From Vanessa cardui (lineage: Eukaryota; Arthropoda; Insecta; Lepidoptera; Nymphalidae), in assembly GCF_905220365.1 (NCBI RefSeq), contig NC_061134.1, positions 2,619,001 to 2,683,000 on the forward strand: 64,000 bases of DNA, in the 5' to 3' direction. Both the position numbers and the translations under genes were made by a program. The notes under the pieces were generated by a model, which saw nothing but the letters and a program-made list of their open reading frames with translations, did no database searches and was not told the origin of the DNA. Below, in pieces: positions 20,809-31,257 of this stretch. The stretch's first letter is position 1. Each line of letters starts with the position of its first letter.

Positions 20809-22499
20809 AAATACGACTTTCAGTAAATTAAATATATTATAATTTATGTAATGTAGGAATTTAAGGATATTGTTGAGAAATCTATCGTATCGGAGAAAAA
20901 TCTGTCATGAACTCACAAATATTTATGACCCATCTCATAGCACGACGATCTGTTTTGCCTATTTATATTGACACTGTAACTGATAAATGGTAGGTGCATG
21001 GTACTGATATCTTTAATTCTCCACCTACCACTGAATCTAATATCCTTTATACTATAAATCATCCTTAAGCAAGATAAAGAATTTCATTTACTGGTAGAAC
21101 ATCACATAAATCATTACAAAAACGATTAAGACAGTAGTCGCTGTATCAAGCTACTGAAACACAGAACGTATTAGAAAAACTCAAAGCAATGAAACCGCTC
21201 ATGTAGAAATCTACTACCAACTTCCACAGTGAATACCTTCACTATTTTTTACAACAACTCAGAAGAAAATAGAATCTATGCATCTATGACTCTTATTACA
21301 ACGACATAAGTACGATATTCAAATAAACCTTCCATGTACATATAAGTCTAATTTCCAGTGGGATAAGAGCTATATTTCAACTAAATCATCCTTCCATTCG
21401 AGAGACATATACGCATAGGTCCTATTGCCCTGAACATAAGACTGATAGTCCCGTTTTACTTAAAATGTTACAGATCGCGCCGTTAGTGTTTGTAATCCTG
21501 TGTTATTCATAGACCTTATGTCAATGGATATAAAGTTGATTTTAGAAATGACATCTCAATGAAAAGTTTGCACTGGTATGCCAATTAGAGAAATGGAGGT
21601 ATCGTTTAACTTTAACGTAGACTGTTAGGAATACAAATGTTTAACCTAACCATTGTCAGTAATTACTTCAGATTTAAAACAGTGTTTAAATAACACTGCC
21701 TTTTACATTGTGATAATATACGTTTGAATTATTTGTGAAGTTTTTCACATAATCAAATCTCTGAATAGTGATATAAATGAAACTGTAACGAAATATTATT
21801 GGCAGTTAGATGAAGTGCGCAAAATATATTCGATACCAAAAGTGTGTCAAATGATATCTATGTAATTCTCTTTTTCCTAGCGTATTCTTTAGCGGTCGAT
21901 TGATTTTGAAACTAACACCGTATGATCTTCAGTCTTGGTCTTACTTAAAAACAGTTGTGAGGTCTACAAACAATGTTTTTTATATTTATTTATTTACTGC
22001 TACATATTTTATTATATATTATTTATTGTAGATTATGTATATATTATTTTATATAAAATATGAAACGCCAATATGTTTAATACAATGATATTCTAATAAA
22101 AAGATATGTTATATCCATATTAAACAACAGAAAAAAGTGTGCCGCGCCGGGGACCGTTTCTTTCAGTTTATTTTTACATTTCCTTAAAAGTAAAAAGGAT
22201 AGCTTGATAAAAACAATAAGTAAAGGTAAAGGGATAACTAGATGTTTTAATTATGCAAAACGTATTACTACGTAATTATGATGTATTATAACGTATTACT
22301 ACGTAAAACGACTAAAGGCAAACGTCCCAATTAGAACGTTTTCTAGTCTTCACTTTTTGCGCGTTAATAACATATCTGTTTACTACAACATCATTGGTTT
22401 AATATAAAATGTAAAAAAGGCACGGGCTCTGCGAGCCTGTGGATGTTGTAAATTAAATAAAAATAAAAATATAACAGTGTTTTATTCACTTGTATATTT
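20809..22499. other. Long stretch without recognised gene; small direct repeat
   Basis: Mostly unique sequence of slightly lower AT content between 20850 and 21900, with no frame of note. At 22261-22275 and 22292-22306 the 15-mer CGTATTACTACGTAA occurs twice with a 31-bp spacing; each is internally palindromic (ACGTA...TACGT). A GC-rich GCCGCGCCGGGGACCG lies at 22141. Confidence 0.35.
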
Positions 22500-22738
22500 T
22501 AAGTTAAGCCACATGGACTGGCATTTGTGCCAGACGATGGTAAGTGGTCACTACAATTCATAGATATAGCGCTGTAAGAAATATTAACCATTCTCTACAT
22601 CCCCAATAAACCATCAACCTTAAGAACTAAGATGTTATGCCCCTTGTGCCTATAGTTACACTGGTTTACTCATACATCGAAATGGAATACAACAATTAGT
22701 ATTGCAACTTAACGGTTGATAAACTTCCTCTTGAATCA
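22500..22738 (-). mobile_element. SINE family 2, diverged
   Basis: Reversed blocks: GTAAGTGGTCACTACAATTC, GTAAGAAATATTAACCATTC, CATCAACCTTAAGAACTAAG, CCCCTTGTGCCTATAG, CATCGAAATGGAATACAACA. The 5' end of the element (right side here) is lost after the AACA block. Confidence 0.58.
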
Positions 22739-23068
22739 CTATCTATTTAAAAAAAAACTTTATTAAAATCCTTGTGTAATTTTGAAGATCTAAGCTAAGA
22801 TGAGATCTAAGTTTTATACGAGGATATAATATGAATTGATACATACAAGTTTCTTAATCAACATCCTTTTTGAGCATAAATTATCACTTTGGCGCCGGAA
22901 AGAAAGCGGTGAAGCGCTGTAACTCGCTTTCTCGCTACACTTTTACATTTGTATCTACCACACACGCCGCTCTAATTTCAAACAATCATTACCATGAAAG
23001 CGTTTTCGTTTAGACGTTTTTAAATAAAGTTTATTGTACACAGATTCTAAATCTATATTTGGATTTAT
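22739..23068. other. Spacer with a GC-richer patch
   Basis: At 22889-22960 a GC-richer block (TTTGGCGCCGGAAAGAAAGC, AGCGCTGTAACTCGCTTTC) has a 22-codon open minus frame bounded by stops. It is too short to call as a gene. Confidence 0.28.
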
Positions 23069-23346
23069 GAACTGAGATGGTCTAGTTTTTAGAACGCATA
23101 CATCTTATTCGATGATTGCGACTTCAAACCCAGGCAAGCACTACTGAATTTTCTTTTGCTTAATTTATGTTTACAAGGAAGGAAGGAGGAAACCCGCATG
23201 TATCTAATTTCATCAAAATTCTGCCTCATGTAAATCCCGCATTGGAGCAGCTTGTTGGAATATGCTCCTAACTTTCTCCTCAAAGGGAGAGGAGACCTTA
23301 ACCCAACAGTGGGAGATTTACAGGCTGTTACTATTATTATCATTAT
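23069..23346 (+). mobile_element. tRNA-SINE (family 1), internally deleted
   Basis: Head with GAGATGGTCTAG and TTCAAACCCAGGCAAGCACT. The TCATCTCGTGCTCGGCGGTG segment is replaced by a shortened GGAAGGAAGGAGG. The 3' half is intact (TTGGAGCAGC, CAAAGGGAGAGGAG, ACAGGCTGTTACTATTATTA). The B box is weakened. The antisense 84-codon frame is not a gene. Confidence 0.74.
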
Positions 23347-23349
23347 AGT

Positions 23350-23515
23350 TTTTGTCTATCTGTCTGTCGCTCTTTCACTACCGAACCCCTGAACCGATTT
23401 TGATGAAATTTGGTATGAAGTAAACTTGAACTCCAAGACAAAGGCTACATTTTGCCTAACACATGATAATCAACACCCTAAAACGAGACAAAAGCCGCGG
23501 GCAAGTATTAGTAAC
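23350..23515 (+). mobile_element. Helitron-like element, family C
   Basis: TCTATCTGTCTGTCGCTCTT, TGAACCGATTTTGATGAAAT, TTGGTATGAAGTAAACTTGA, CATTTTGCCTAACACATGAT and an end AAGCCGCGGGCAAGTATTAG. Better copies of this kind finish GGGCAA.T.CTAGT. Directly follows a SINE tail. Class inferred from the hairpin/CTAG ends of related copies. Confidence 0.5.
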
Positions 23516-24260
23516 TAATATTCCTTTATGTCTAGCCAATGCAGCCGCGAATTTCGCCGCTAAGGAAGATTGATTATGAGTCGCAACCCTCGCTTTAATT
23601 CCTCGATCAGCTCAACGAACACTTCTCTGTTGGTTTCCATTTTCTATTATACTGCCAAACTATCGGCCCATAACTAACAAATGTTTATTTCGTACATTAA
23701 ATGTAATATAAGAAATACCTAAGTATATCTGAATTGTGTACAGAGATAGGTCTAAAAGTATATTTTTGGGATACAGCTAATTCTGTGAATATAATCGTGA
23801 GACAGATAGTCTAGAAGTTATTAATTAATATTAATAATGTCTTCTATTAATTTTAACGCATTTAAGTTCAATACATTGCTTGTCTAACTATTAATAGTTA
23901 GTTTTCTAAACACTTTTAGGTGATACATTTTATTTTATTACTAAAAATATTTAGTCAAAATTGGCTGATTTTCAATTTAAACAATGCGATAACTGCCATT
24001 ATTTATATTAAAAATTAATAACAACGGATACTATAATACGGTTAGGTGTACATCGGCATAAATTAAACACAACGACTGCGCCATTTTTCTAAAATGTCTG
24101 TTATATAGCTGAAAATAAAATAACAATAATTTTTATTCATGTAAAATGTAATTATTATTTTATTCGTAACATTCTTTATAACGACGTATAGATATCATTT
24201 TAAAGGTATACTTAAGGTGTAATTAATATTAGTTATAATATAACGAGGTTAAAATCATTT
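23516..24260. other. AT-rich spacer
   Basis: Nothing recognised beyond a GC-richer GCCGCGAATTTCGCCGC inverted motif near 23546, a 6-bp-arm hairpin. Confidence 0.3.
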
Positions 24261-24445
24261 GACGACCTCTGAGGTCCCATCTTCGGTTCGCGACCGAATC
24301 GATGTTGAAAAAGTTCATTACTTTTCTATGTTGTCTTGGGTCTGGGTGTTTGTGGTACCGTCTCTCCTGCTTTTCCGTAGCACAAGTTCTTTAGCTACTT
24401 ACATTGGGATCAGAGTCATTTATGTGATGTTGTCCTAAATTTATT
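24261..24445 (+). mobile_element. tRNA-derived SINE family 4, head deleted
   Basis: Starts GACGACCTCTGAGGTC, where the tRNA head is reduced (A box lost), then GGTTCGCGACC, TTTTCTATGTTGTCTTGGGT, GTTTGTGGTACCGTC, AGCTACTTACATTGGGATCA and ATGTGATGTTGTCCTAAAT. The same body is found complete at 42550-42768 and rearranged at 57696. No coding content. Confidence 0.62.
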
Positions 24446-24544
24446 ATAATATTCTTATTAGAAAAATCTCTCCTAAAATAATAATACCAGTACTTTTGAA
24501 TTATTAAAGTTATTTATCACGGTATATTTACCCTGTTTAGTATT

Positions 24545-24655
24545 TTTATCTACGAGAGTTCTCGTAAATAAGACATTCGTAGATAACGTAGAAATATCAA
24601 GCTCCATCGAATAAAAATAAAAAATATGCTAAATATCCTGTACTAAATAACTGGA
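24545..24655 (+). repeat. Interspersed repeat family P2, copy 2
   Basis: Second copy of the repeat described at 2340: AAGACATTCGTAGATAACGT, AGAAATATCAAGCTCCATCG, AATAAAAATAAAA, GCTAAATATCC. The two copies are diverged, implying an old family. Confidence 0.4.
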
Positions 24656-25350
24656 GAAAAAAATAGCCATTTTAATTTAAAATCTTATATTTTAAATTGA
24701 CTATTCAATTTTGTAATCCAGTAATCAATTAGCTATCTATTTATAGCAGATTTATGTGCGTGTCAACTCAGTACATATAACTCATCATATATTTATTAAT
24801 TAAAGTAAGTAAGCTAATGTAACTACATGCACGAGGGTCATCTTAAATGTCAAGGTAAGTTGTGATTTTTTATATTTCTTAAAACGCCGATAAGTATGGG
24901 CGGTTGTTACCATTATGACGTCATCCATGTATCAATGCGATATGACGTTTTACTCTTACCACGCTTCCAAAATCTTTTAACAAAGATAAAGATAGCATTT
25001 AGGAATCATAATTAAATAAATAAAAAAATCTTTAAATTTTAAATTTATTTTCGGGCAAGAAAAGGTGTTCATTTTTCCAAAACATATTTTTGTGGCTTTT
25101 TATGAAGATATGCATTTTGAAGTACTATTTTAAACACCGTAGAATATCCTATTGACGAGAACGGTTCCAAGTTCAAGTGGATCAAACACTATTAATTTTT
25201 AAACGACTTCTAACAAACAGGATGCTATCAACATGTGTGTATGTATGTAAAATTGGTAGAATTTATTTACATTTGAGAATGATGATCCATTTAGACTTCC
25301 AAGCCCACCCGCTTAATTTCGTAAGTATATGTTTTATTTTTTTATGTTTT
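24656..25350. other. AT-rich spacer
   Basis: No gene or recognised repeat. Confidence 0.3.
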
Positions 25351-25351
25351 T

Positions 25352-25765
25352 CACGGCGTCCCCGCGCGAGATGGACCGACGATCTGGTCAAGTTCGCGGG
25401 GTATCGCTGGATTATGATCGATAGCACACCTTGGGAATGATACGATCGCCTCCTGGCTATTTCATCTCATATTAAATTGTTTATTTATATAAAACATAAG
25501 ACAAACAAAAAAAAAAAAACCCGCTGAGTTTCTTTCGCCGGTTCTTCTCAGGTCAGGGTATTTTCTTTCCGAACCGGTGGTAGTGTTTCAATTGACCATC
25601 AATAAGAAAGTGTAATGCTTCTATATTGAATAAAGATATTTGAGTTTGAGTTTGAGTTTGATACAGGCCGCTACTCACCGGTCAAGGTGGAAATCATTGG
25701 GAGAGGCCCATGTTCAGCAATGGACGTCCTACGACTGAGATCATGATGATGATGATGATGTTTTA
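25352..25765 (+). mobile_element. RTE-type LINE 3' end, split by a nested insertion
   Basis: The first part (25352-25411) encodes RRPRARWTDDLVKFAGYRW. The second part (25661-25740) encodes IQAATHRSRWKSLGEAHVQQ and then WTSYD plus stop, the rest of the same C-terminus. It ends in an ATG microsatellite (25742-25761), as RTE elements commonly do. The two halves join in the same frame if 25412-25660 is removed, so a ~249-bp insertion interrupts the LINE. A 5'-truncated, dead copy. Confidence 0.72.
25412..25660 (+). mobile_element. Nested LINE 3' tail (family 3) inside the RTE tail
   Basis: Contains an A-run, then CCGCTGAGTTTCTTTCGCCG, GGTTCTTCTCAGG, TTCCGAACCGGTGGTAG, TATTGAATAAAGATATTTGA and a GAGTTT repeat as tail. 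The order equals the family-3 sequence at 30400 and 50690. Breakpoints fall inside a codon of the host RTE. Clear target duplications cannot be assigned beyond one or two bases. Confidence 0.62.
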
Positions 25766-25973
25766 TTTTGCTAATTTCTCTAAAACAAATGTCGTATTGA
25801 GATGATCATTTTTAATTTAGGTTAGGTACACTTCAACTACGGGAACAGTGTAAGTTTAATTTAATTGGTCTTTACAGATATACGTTTTTAATTTTGAAGT
25901 CAGTTTAATTTTTTATAAATGATTTATTCAATTAATGTATATCTCGTGTAAGAAAACCTAAATCAAAACATCA

Positions 25974-26241
25974 GCAACAACCTGTAAATTTTGCACTGCT
26001 GGGAACATATTCCACCTCACTATTCCAATGCGGGTTAGTGGAATAAACGTTTGGCAGAATTTGTACGAAATTAGACACATGCAGGTTTCATCAAGATGTT
26101 TTCCTTCACCGTCGAGCACGGGATGAATTTTACACACAAATTTAGCATGTTAATATTCAGTGGTGCTTGCTTGGGTTTGAACCCGCAATCCTTGGTTCAT
26201 CTGAAGCACTAGTGCTATCCACTGGGCCATCTCGGCTCTCT
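25974..26241 (-). mobile_element. tRNA-SINE (family 1), internally deleted
   Basis: Tail AACAACCTGTAAATTTTGCA, head CTTGGGTTTGAACCCGCAAT and CACTGGGCCATCTCGG. The GGCCTCCTCTCCC block is deleted. The anticodon-like segment is replaced (CTTGGTTCATCTGAAGCACT), unlike the GATGATTGC loop of other copies. Good B box. Confidence 0.76.
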
Positions 26242-26244
26242 AAC

Positions 26245-26385
26245 GGATTGAAAAATCCCACATGTATTTCCATCGAACCACATATGAGCAGGATGGCGGA
26301 ATAAGCTACAACGATTATCCTAAAAAAGGAAAAGGGACTGTACCCCAACAGAAAGACATTTACAAGTTGTTACTTTATTTTACTT
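26245..26385 (+). mobile_element. tRNA-SINE (family 1), decayed 3' half
   Basis: Right after the preceding minus copy, degenerate 3'-half blocks run on the plus strand: CCCACATGTATTTCCATCGA, GAGCAGGATGGCGGAATAAG, CCTAAAAAAGGAAAAGGGAC, ACATTTACAAGTTGTTACTT. The pair thus forms an old head-to-head arrangement with the right copy lacking its head. Confidence 0.48.
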
Positions 26386-26570
26386 ATATATATATATAAC
26401 TTTAAATCCCTCACTTAAGTGAGTATCGTAGAACTACTCTCAGTTCCTCCAACTTTACTGCCAGGGCTGTCAACATATATGTTACATTTAGTGTAAGAAA
26501 CATATATTCAACATACGTATATTGTGTATGTAATAAATTAATGATCATATTCGAATAAATACAGTATTAC

Positions 26571-26810
26571 TTGGTGGTAAGTCTTTGTGCCTTGGTAGGT
26601 ACCATCCACTCATCAGATATTCTACCGTTCTTGAAGGGTGATTGAATGAGTGTAATAGGCTCAAGGGACATAACGTCTTCGTTTCCGAGGTTGGTGGCGC
26701 TTTGGTGATGTAAGAAGTGGTTAATATTTTTTACAGCGCGTTTGTCTAGAGCCAGTGGTGAGATTTACCATCAGATGGCCTAAGATGGCATGAATTTTTT
26801 TTAGAAAAAA
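26571..26810 (+). mobile_element. SINE family 2
   Basis: TTGGTGGTAAGTCTTTGTGC, GGTAGGTACCATCCACTCAT, CTTGAAGGGTGA, CTCAAGGGACATAACGTCTT, GAGGTTGGTGGCGC, GTGATGTAAGAAGTGGTTAA, CCATCAGATGGCC, T-rich end. A deletion removed the AACAGTA...TTCCGG segment. No ORF. Confidence 0.66.
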
Positions 26811-26890
26811 TAATATAAAAAAATTATATGATGAGGTACTCCTATGGTGTAAGTTTTAAATCGGTAGTTATTGATAAAACAAAATCTATA

Positions 26891-27155
26891 CATATTATAT
26901 AATAAAATTGGAATGTCTATTCGTAATATTAAAATAGCCCTTTTTTACTCAATGCATCTGTATTTATACAAAGTACATATACCAAAATAACAAAAACATT
27001 TTTTACAATCTTTGTCTGTCTGTTTGTTCCAGCTAATCTCTGGAACGGCAGGACCGATTTTGACGGGAATTTTACTGGCAGACAACTTATATATTAAGGA
27101 GTAACATATTTTGTTGAATTCAAACGCGTACGAGGCCGCGGGTAAAGCTCGTTAA
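26891..27155 (+). mobile_element. Helitron-like element, family D
   Basis: Blocks shared with 33365-33670: TATAATAAAATTGGA, AAAATAGCCCTTTTTTACTC, ATATACCAAAATAACA, GTCTGTCTGTTTGTTCCAGC, ACCGATTTTGACGGGAATTT, TACTGGCAGA, and an end AACGCGTACGAGGCCGCGGG, then TAAAGCTCGTT where the relative at 33365 has GGCACAGCTAGT. It is a non-autonomous Helitron-like copy that has lost its CTAG. Confidence 0.5.
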
Positions 27156-27590
27156 ATTTAAAGTTATTTGTTACAACATATATTTAACTTATTGTTATTA
27201 ATCTATGGTGACTCAATGTGTACGTGCAAATACACGGAAAGGAGTAGAAAACGGCGACGGACAGGGAGCATATAAGCCGGTCTTACCCCCTCAAAACGCC
27301 ACAACATGTTTAATACCAACAGAAAATATTTAACGTCAGAGGGGTTTCAATTAAAATCAAATAAAAACTTACGCTTATGTTGAAACTGCTGTGTCTGAAT
27401 GTTTACGCGGAATGCGAATTTTTTAATTCATATAAATTTTGATTCTTAGCTGATAAATCACGATATTTTTCTACAATTTTTATATCGCAGATTCATTCCC
27501 TTAGCTTTTATCGAAATAAAAAGTAACCGATGTCAATGTCTGATCCGTGAACTCGATGTGAAATACGTATACCGACGATCGGACACATAC
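27156..27590. other. Spacer, nothing recognised
   Basis: A GC-richer patch at 27230-27310 (GGCGACGGACAGGGAGC, then AAGCCGGTCTTACCCCC) has no frame over 25 codons. No repeat was recognised. Confidence 0.3.
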
Positions 27591-27591
27591 A

Positions 27592-28010
27592 TTTTCAACC
27601 GACTTCAAAAAGGAGGAGGTTATCAATTCGTCTGTATTTTTTTTTATGTTTGTTACCTCATAACTTTTCACTGGGTGGACCGATTTTGATACCTTTTTTT
27701 TGTTTGCAAGGTAGTGCTTCCCGTGCGGTCCCATTTTAATTTTATTTTTTTCCGATGACGGTATTCGTATGAAAACGACATAAGTCTTAAATTTGCATTA
27801 TGTATATGCGCGACAAATAGGTGAATAACTGAAAATCACGTTAACCAATTTTGATAATTCTTTTTTTAATATAAAATATATACTTCAAGGGTAGTTTGGT
27901 GAAAGTTTGGTGAGGTTCTAAGCATAGGATCCATGAAAAAGTAACGGAATGGAAGGGAATGGAACAATTCTGAGGAGCACGTTAGCGATACTCGGTCGAA
28001 TCTTTTATAT
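27592..28010 (+). repeat. Arthropod interspersed repeat starting AACCGACTTC
   Basis: CAACCGACTTCAAAAAGGAG, GAGGTTATCAATTCGTCTGT, TTACCTCATAACTTTTCAC, TGGGTGGACCGATTTTGAT, GTAGTGCTTCCCGTGCGG, CGACATAAGTCTTAAATTTG, CTTCAAGGGTAGTTTGGTGA and GAGGAGCACGTTAGCGATAC form a continuous unit I know as a widespread moth/butterfly repeat. I cannot assign its class with confidence. The antisense 77-codon frame is not a gene. A possible echo (CCGACTTCAAACAAAAC) lies at 28720. Confidence 0.5.
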
Positions 28011-28092
28011 TTATAGGTTATTTGGATATTTGAGTCACCTTCCGTTATGTGGTTATATGTTTATGTAATTATCATAGTCGAATATTAGAATC

Positions 28093-28347
28093 AACTAGCT
28101 ACCCACCCCGGCTTCGCACGGGTGCAATACTGATACGAAATGTACTACAGAATTTGTTTATTTACGACATCACATTGCAAATTTCTAAAATTATCAGTGT
28201 TTCTTTACTATATTGTTCATGTAATATTTACACAAATCTTCCCCTTAAATCACACTATCTATTAAAAAAACCGCATCAAAATCCGTTGCGTAGATTTAAA
28301 GATATAGGGACAGAGAAAGCGACATTGTTTTATACTATGGAGTGATG
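28093..28347 (-). mobile_element. Helitron-like non-autonomous element, family A
   Basis: A near full-length minus copy: starts ACTAGCTACCCACCCCGGCT plus TCGCACGGGTGCAATACTGA, body GAATTTGTTTATTTACGACA, CTAAAATTATCAGTGTTTCT, CCGCATCAAAATCCGTTGCG, ends TTTTATACTATGGAGTGATG. This shows the canonical end (reverse CGGGTGGGTAGCTAG). The 98-codon frame inside it is not a gene. Confidence 0.7.
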
Positions 28348-29116
28348 GAACTCCTATACGGCTCACTGTAGGGTACGATGTGGGGTAGAATTTCTTACTA
28401 TCTTTAATCAAATTTTGTGTATGTGATGTGATGTCATATGATGTACAACATATATTAGCTCTTTTTCAAAGTCTTTTGGCTAAGGTCGATTACATCTCTT
28501 TCGAGGATCCTTGTAGTTTATGCCGCATGACGTATTAAAGCCGCATTTTCGAAAGTCTATTTTTGCTTTATTCGCAAGTTTCCTTTGAAATTGTCCTCGA
28601 AGTAGTTTCTGATTCATATAAACGGAACGCTTAATCTATCTATATTAAGAAATATTAGTTAGTCAACATTAGCTTCACTTAAAATCAAAAAATAAATAAA
28701 AATTTTAACAAAAAGAAAATCCGACTTCAAACAAAACACTATTTTAAAACAAATGAATATGCACTAAAAAAATTTATTTATCGTAATACTATTTTCTACG
28801 CTTAATTAATAACATCCTTATGCTCACTGCTTCGGCTAAGTTTAAGGGGTGAAGTGCAGGGGGCGGGGTTGTTGCTTTAGGATATAACAAAGAAATCTTT
28901 TGAGTTCAAATTTGTTTCATAAAATTCGTAAGCGTAACAGACAGATAGACAAACAAACAAGTTCTCATTCGTAGTGTAAGATTTCACCTGGTATCTCACT
29001 CGTGAAACGTTGACAATCGTTTCGTTGTTACGCCATGTTACGAGTAACCTGTAAACTATATATAACTATTACACTCAATGCATTTTAATTGCATATTATA
29101 TGCTAGCAATTTCACG
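28348..29116. other. Spacer with a decayed repeat trace
   Basis: At 28870-28960 GAGTTCAAATTTGTTTCATA and GTAACAGACAGATAGACAAA resemble a reversed, decayed family-C Helitron-like copy. Otherwise nothing recognised. Confidence 0.3.
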
Positions 29117-29453
29117 TATAGTACGACACAACTTAGATGTCGCATCGGCAAAATTCATAAAACCTATTACATCCGAATCCCGCTTCCCAAATCATCAATA
29201 TTTATTTCTCACGCGAATATAATCTTTACACAAACGTAATAACTTGTAATATCATACGACCTAATATATTCGTCAATTTGACGCGTGGATTTACATGCAC
29301 TTGCTATCTCTGACGCGTGAATCTATAGCGACGAATAGCGTCGAGTGGCGCGATAGGGAGCTATTTCTATTGGTTGTGTAAATCGGCAGTAATCGGTTTT
29401 ATTTTAATTCCATTGCATTTTCCGATGCTACATCTAATTTGTGTCGTACTATA
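29117..29453. mobile_element. MITE with 37-bp terminal inverted repeats
   Basis: The left end TATAGTACGACACAACTTAG (29117-29153) and the right end 29417-29453, ending AATTTGTGTCGTACTATA, are inverted copies over 37 bp with about five differences. The ends can be read as TA target duplications around TAGTACGACAC, which would fit Tc1/mariner-like mobilisation. The TATA could instead be part of the inverted repeat. The 337-bp interior is GC-richer, holds GACGCGTGGAT and GACGCGTGAAT near 29281 and 29313, and has no transposase ORF. A non-autonomous DNA transposon is the simplest reading. No second copy is in the window. Confidence 0.6.
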
Positions 29454-29531
29454 CGCCTTTCGTGGTGACTTTCGAGTATTTTATTACAGAATACCTAAAC
29501 TTTTCAAAATTCGTGAAGTGATAACCCTGAA

Positions 29532-29547
29532 ATGAAGTTCGTGTTTG
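29532..29547 (+). CDS. Candidate secreted-protein first coding exon (MKFVF...)
   Basis: ATGAAGTTCGTGTTTG is followed directly by GTAAGTAAG, a consensus splice donor. Insect cuticular and other secreted protein genes very often split the signal peptide after four to six residues of the form MKF.., giving just such a tiny first coding exon with a phase-1 intron. The leader (29454-29531) follows the MITE right end, whose CTATACG is the only TATA-like motif about 70-80 nt before the ATG. No second exon with a hydrophobic continuation was found downstream, so the call rests on start, composition and donor only; chance is a real alternative. Confidence 0.3.
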
Positions 29548-29549
29548 GT

Positions 29550-30289
29550 AAGTAAGTTTTGTAGCGCTAAGTAGTGCTAACTCAAGCTTAGTTCGTTACT
29601 TGACTATGTGTGATTCGGAGTTTCCGAATTAACATCAATAATGATAATGATCAATAGGCTATTTGATTGGTTTTTAAAATACATTTTATATTATTTATTA
29701 GAAGTTAAGAAACCCAGTAAAAGTTGATTTTTTTATTTCTAGTACATACTCTTATTTGTCGAAAAATATCATATTAAAAATTCCATAATTAAATAGCGCG
29801 CAAAAACGCTACTTGGACAATATTACTCTGCAATTGAGTCGGTGACGTCACTTTCCTGTATTTTAATCTGTGGTACATATAATAGAAAAGCAAGGTTAAC
29901 AAAAAAGTGACATCATCATAAGACCGGCCAATCAGGAGCGTTTCGTGTCACGTGACAAACGTTTGAAAGAAATGCATTTTTATTGATGGATTTTTGAATA
30001 AATTAAGTATTATTTTTAACTTTCGTTAGTAAATAACCATTTTTAAAGTCATAATATACATTGATCACAATTTATTTTTCGTATTGTCATATAGCCTATT
30101 ATAAACGGAGTTTATGGCCGGGATGAAGGATTTCTTAATATTCATGTTATATAGAATGAAACTACTATTAGCATAATCACATTGTTTAAATGTCAATAAA
30201 TTAGATAAAGTAGTAAGGCTTCAGTGAACATAACAATATTATTGAACTCTTATTAAGGAGATATATTATTCAATAAAAGATTATACAGA
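29550..30289. other. Spacer; possible intron of the candidate gene
   Basis: Contains a GC-richer block with GTCGGTGACGTCAC at about 29838 and TCGTGTCACGTGACAAACG at about 29944, both palindromic (GTGACGTCAC, GTCACGTGAC). No coding frame was seen, and the family, if any, is unrecognised. Confidence 0.3.
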
Positions 30290-30535
30290 CGTAAAAAAGC
30301 GTGGAATTAATACTTGTGGACTTCCATTTAGGATATATAAATATGTAAATTAAAGTATGTAATTAAATTCTTTGTATTTTAACTAACATGACTTCCTACT
30401 TTTTCTTGCCGGTTCTTCTCAGTAGAATCTACTTTCCGAACCGGTGGTAGCTTCATTTAACATAGTTGTTAAATGACCCAAAAGTGCTTGTAAAAAGTTA
30501 CTTGAATAAAATTTATTTTAACTTCGATTATGGTT
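30290..30535 (+). mobile_element. LINE 3'-tail repeat (family 3)
   Basis: AAAAAAGCGTGGAATTAATA, GTGGACTTCC, CTTGCCGGTTCTTCTCAGTA, GAATCTACTTTCCGAACCGG, TGGTAGCTTCATTTAACATA, AGTGCTTGTAAAA, CTTGAATAAAATTTATTTTA. This is the plus-strand form of the copies at 10376 and 54660, with the AATAAA signal near its 3' end. Confidence 0.58.
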
Positions 30536-30955
30536 TTTGTTATCTGTGATAAATTCATCCAATATGTGGAAACGAACACGCGTTTAATTCCGACCAAGCA
30601 TGACTATATAATACATGTATAGAAATGTCAGTGCCCATCACATATATGACGTTATTTTTTTGCATTCACCTTTATTGCAGTTAGTACTAACTTAAAAACA
30701 TAGCTGTCAAAATTATGTGTAAATAATATTCTATTTATTACTTTATGTGTTATCGTGCTAAGAGTACCGCTACTTTTGTTATTTTTAAAACAATTGATCA
30801 AAAACAATTTCGTGTTTTAATTTGCCACTGCTTCTTAATGGGCAAAAATATCGTTCAGGCAAAGGGATGGCTTGAAAAATGTGCTCTCTGATACATCAGA
30901 AATAAAAATATTGTTTTGATGACTTCAAGCGTCATCGCAGACATCGATGATGCAG

Positions 30956-31248
30956 TAAAGTAAAGTAACAGCCTGTAAATTTCCCACTGCTGGGCTAAGG
31001 CCTCCTCTCCCATTAAGGAGAGGGTTTGGAACATATTTCACCACGCTGTTCCAATGCGGTTTTGTAGATTCACATGTGGCAGAATTCCGATGAAATAAGA
31101 CACATGCAGGTTTACTCACGATGTTTTCCTTCACCACCGAACACGAGACGAATTACAAACACAAATTAAGCACATATATATAGTGGTGCTTGCCTGGGTT
31201 TGAACCCGCAATCATCGGTTAAGATGCACGCGTTCTAACCACTGGGCC
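30956..31248 (-). mobile_element. tRNA-SINE (family 1) with target duplication
   Basis: Full-length minus copy flanked by ATGATGCAG (30947-30955 and 31249-31257), a 9-bp target duplication. Tail TAAAGTAAAGTAACAGCCTG, head GGGTTTGAACCCGCAATCAT and CACTGGGCC. Promoter boxes are intact. It carries the GCGGTTTTGTAGATTCAC variant also seen at 17442. One of the younger-looking copies. Confidence 0.86.
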
Positions 31249-31257
31249 ATGATGCAG

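Noticed and set aside
28049..28345. 98-codon plus frame
   Set aside because: Runs antisense through a family-A Helitron-like element, which encodes nothing.
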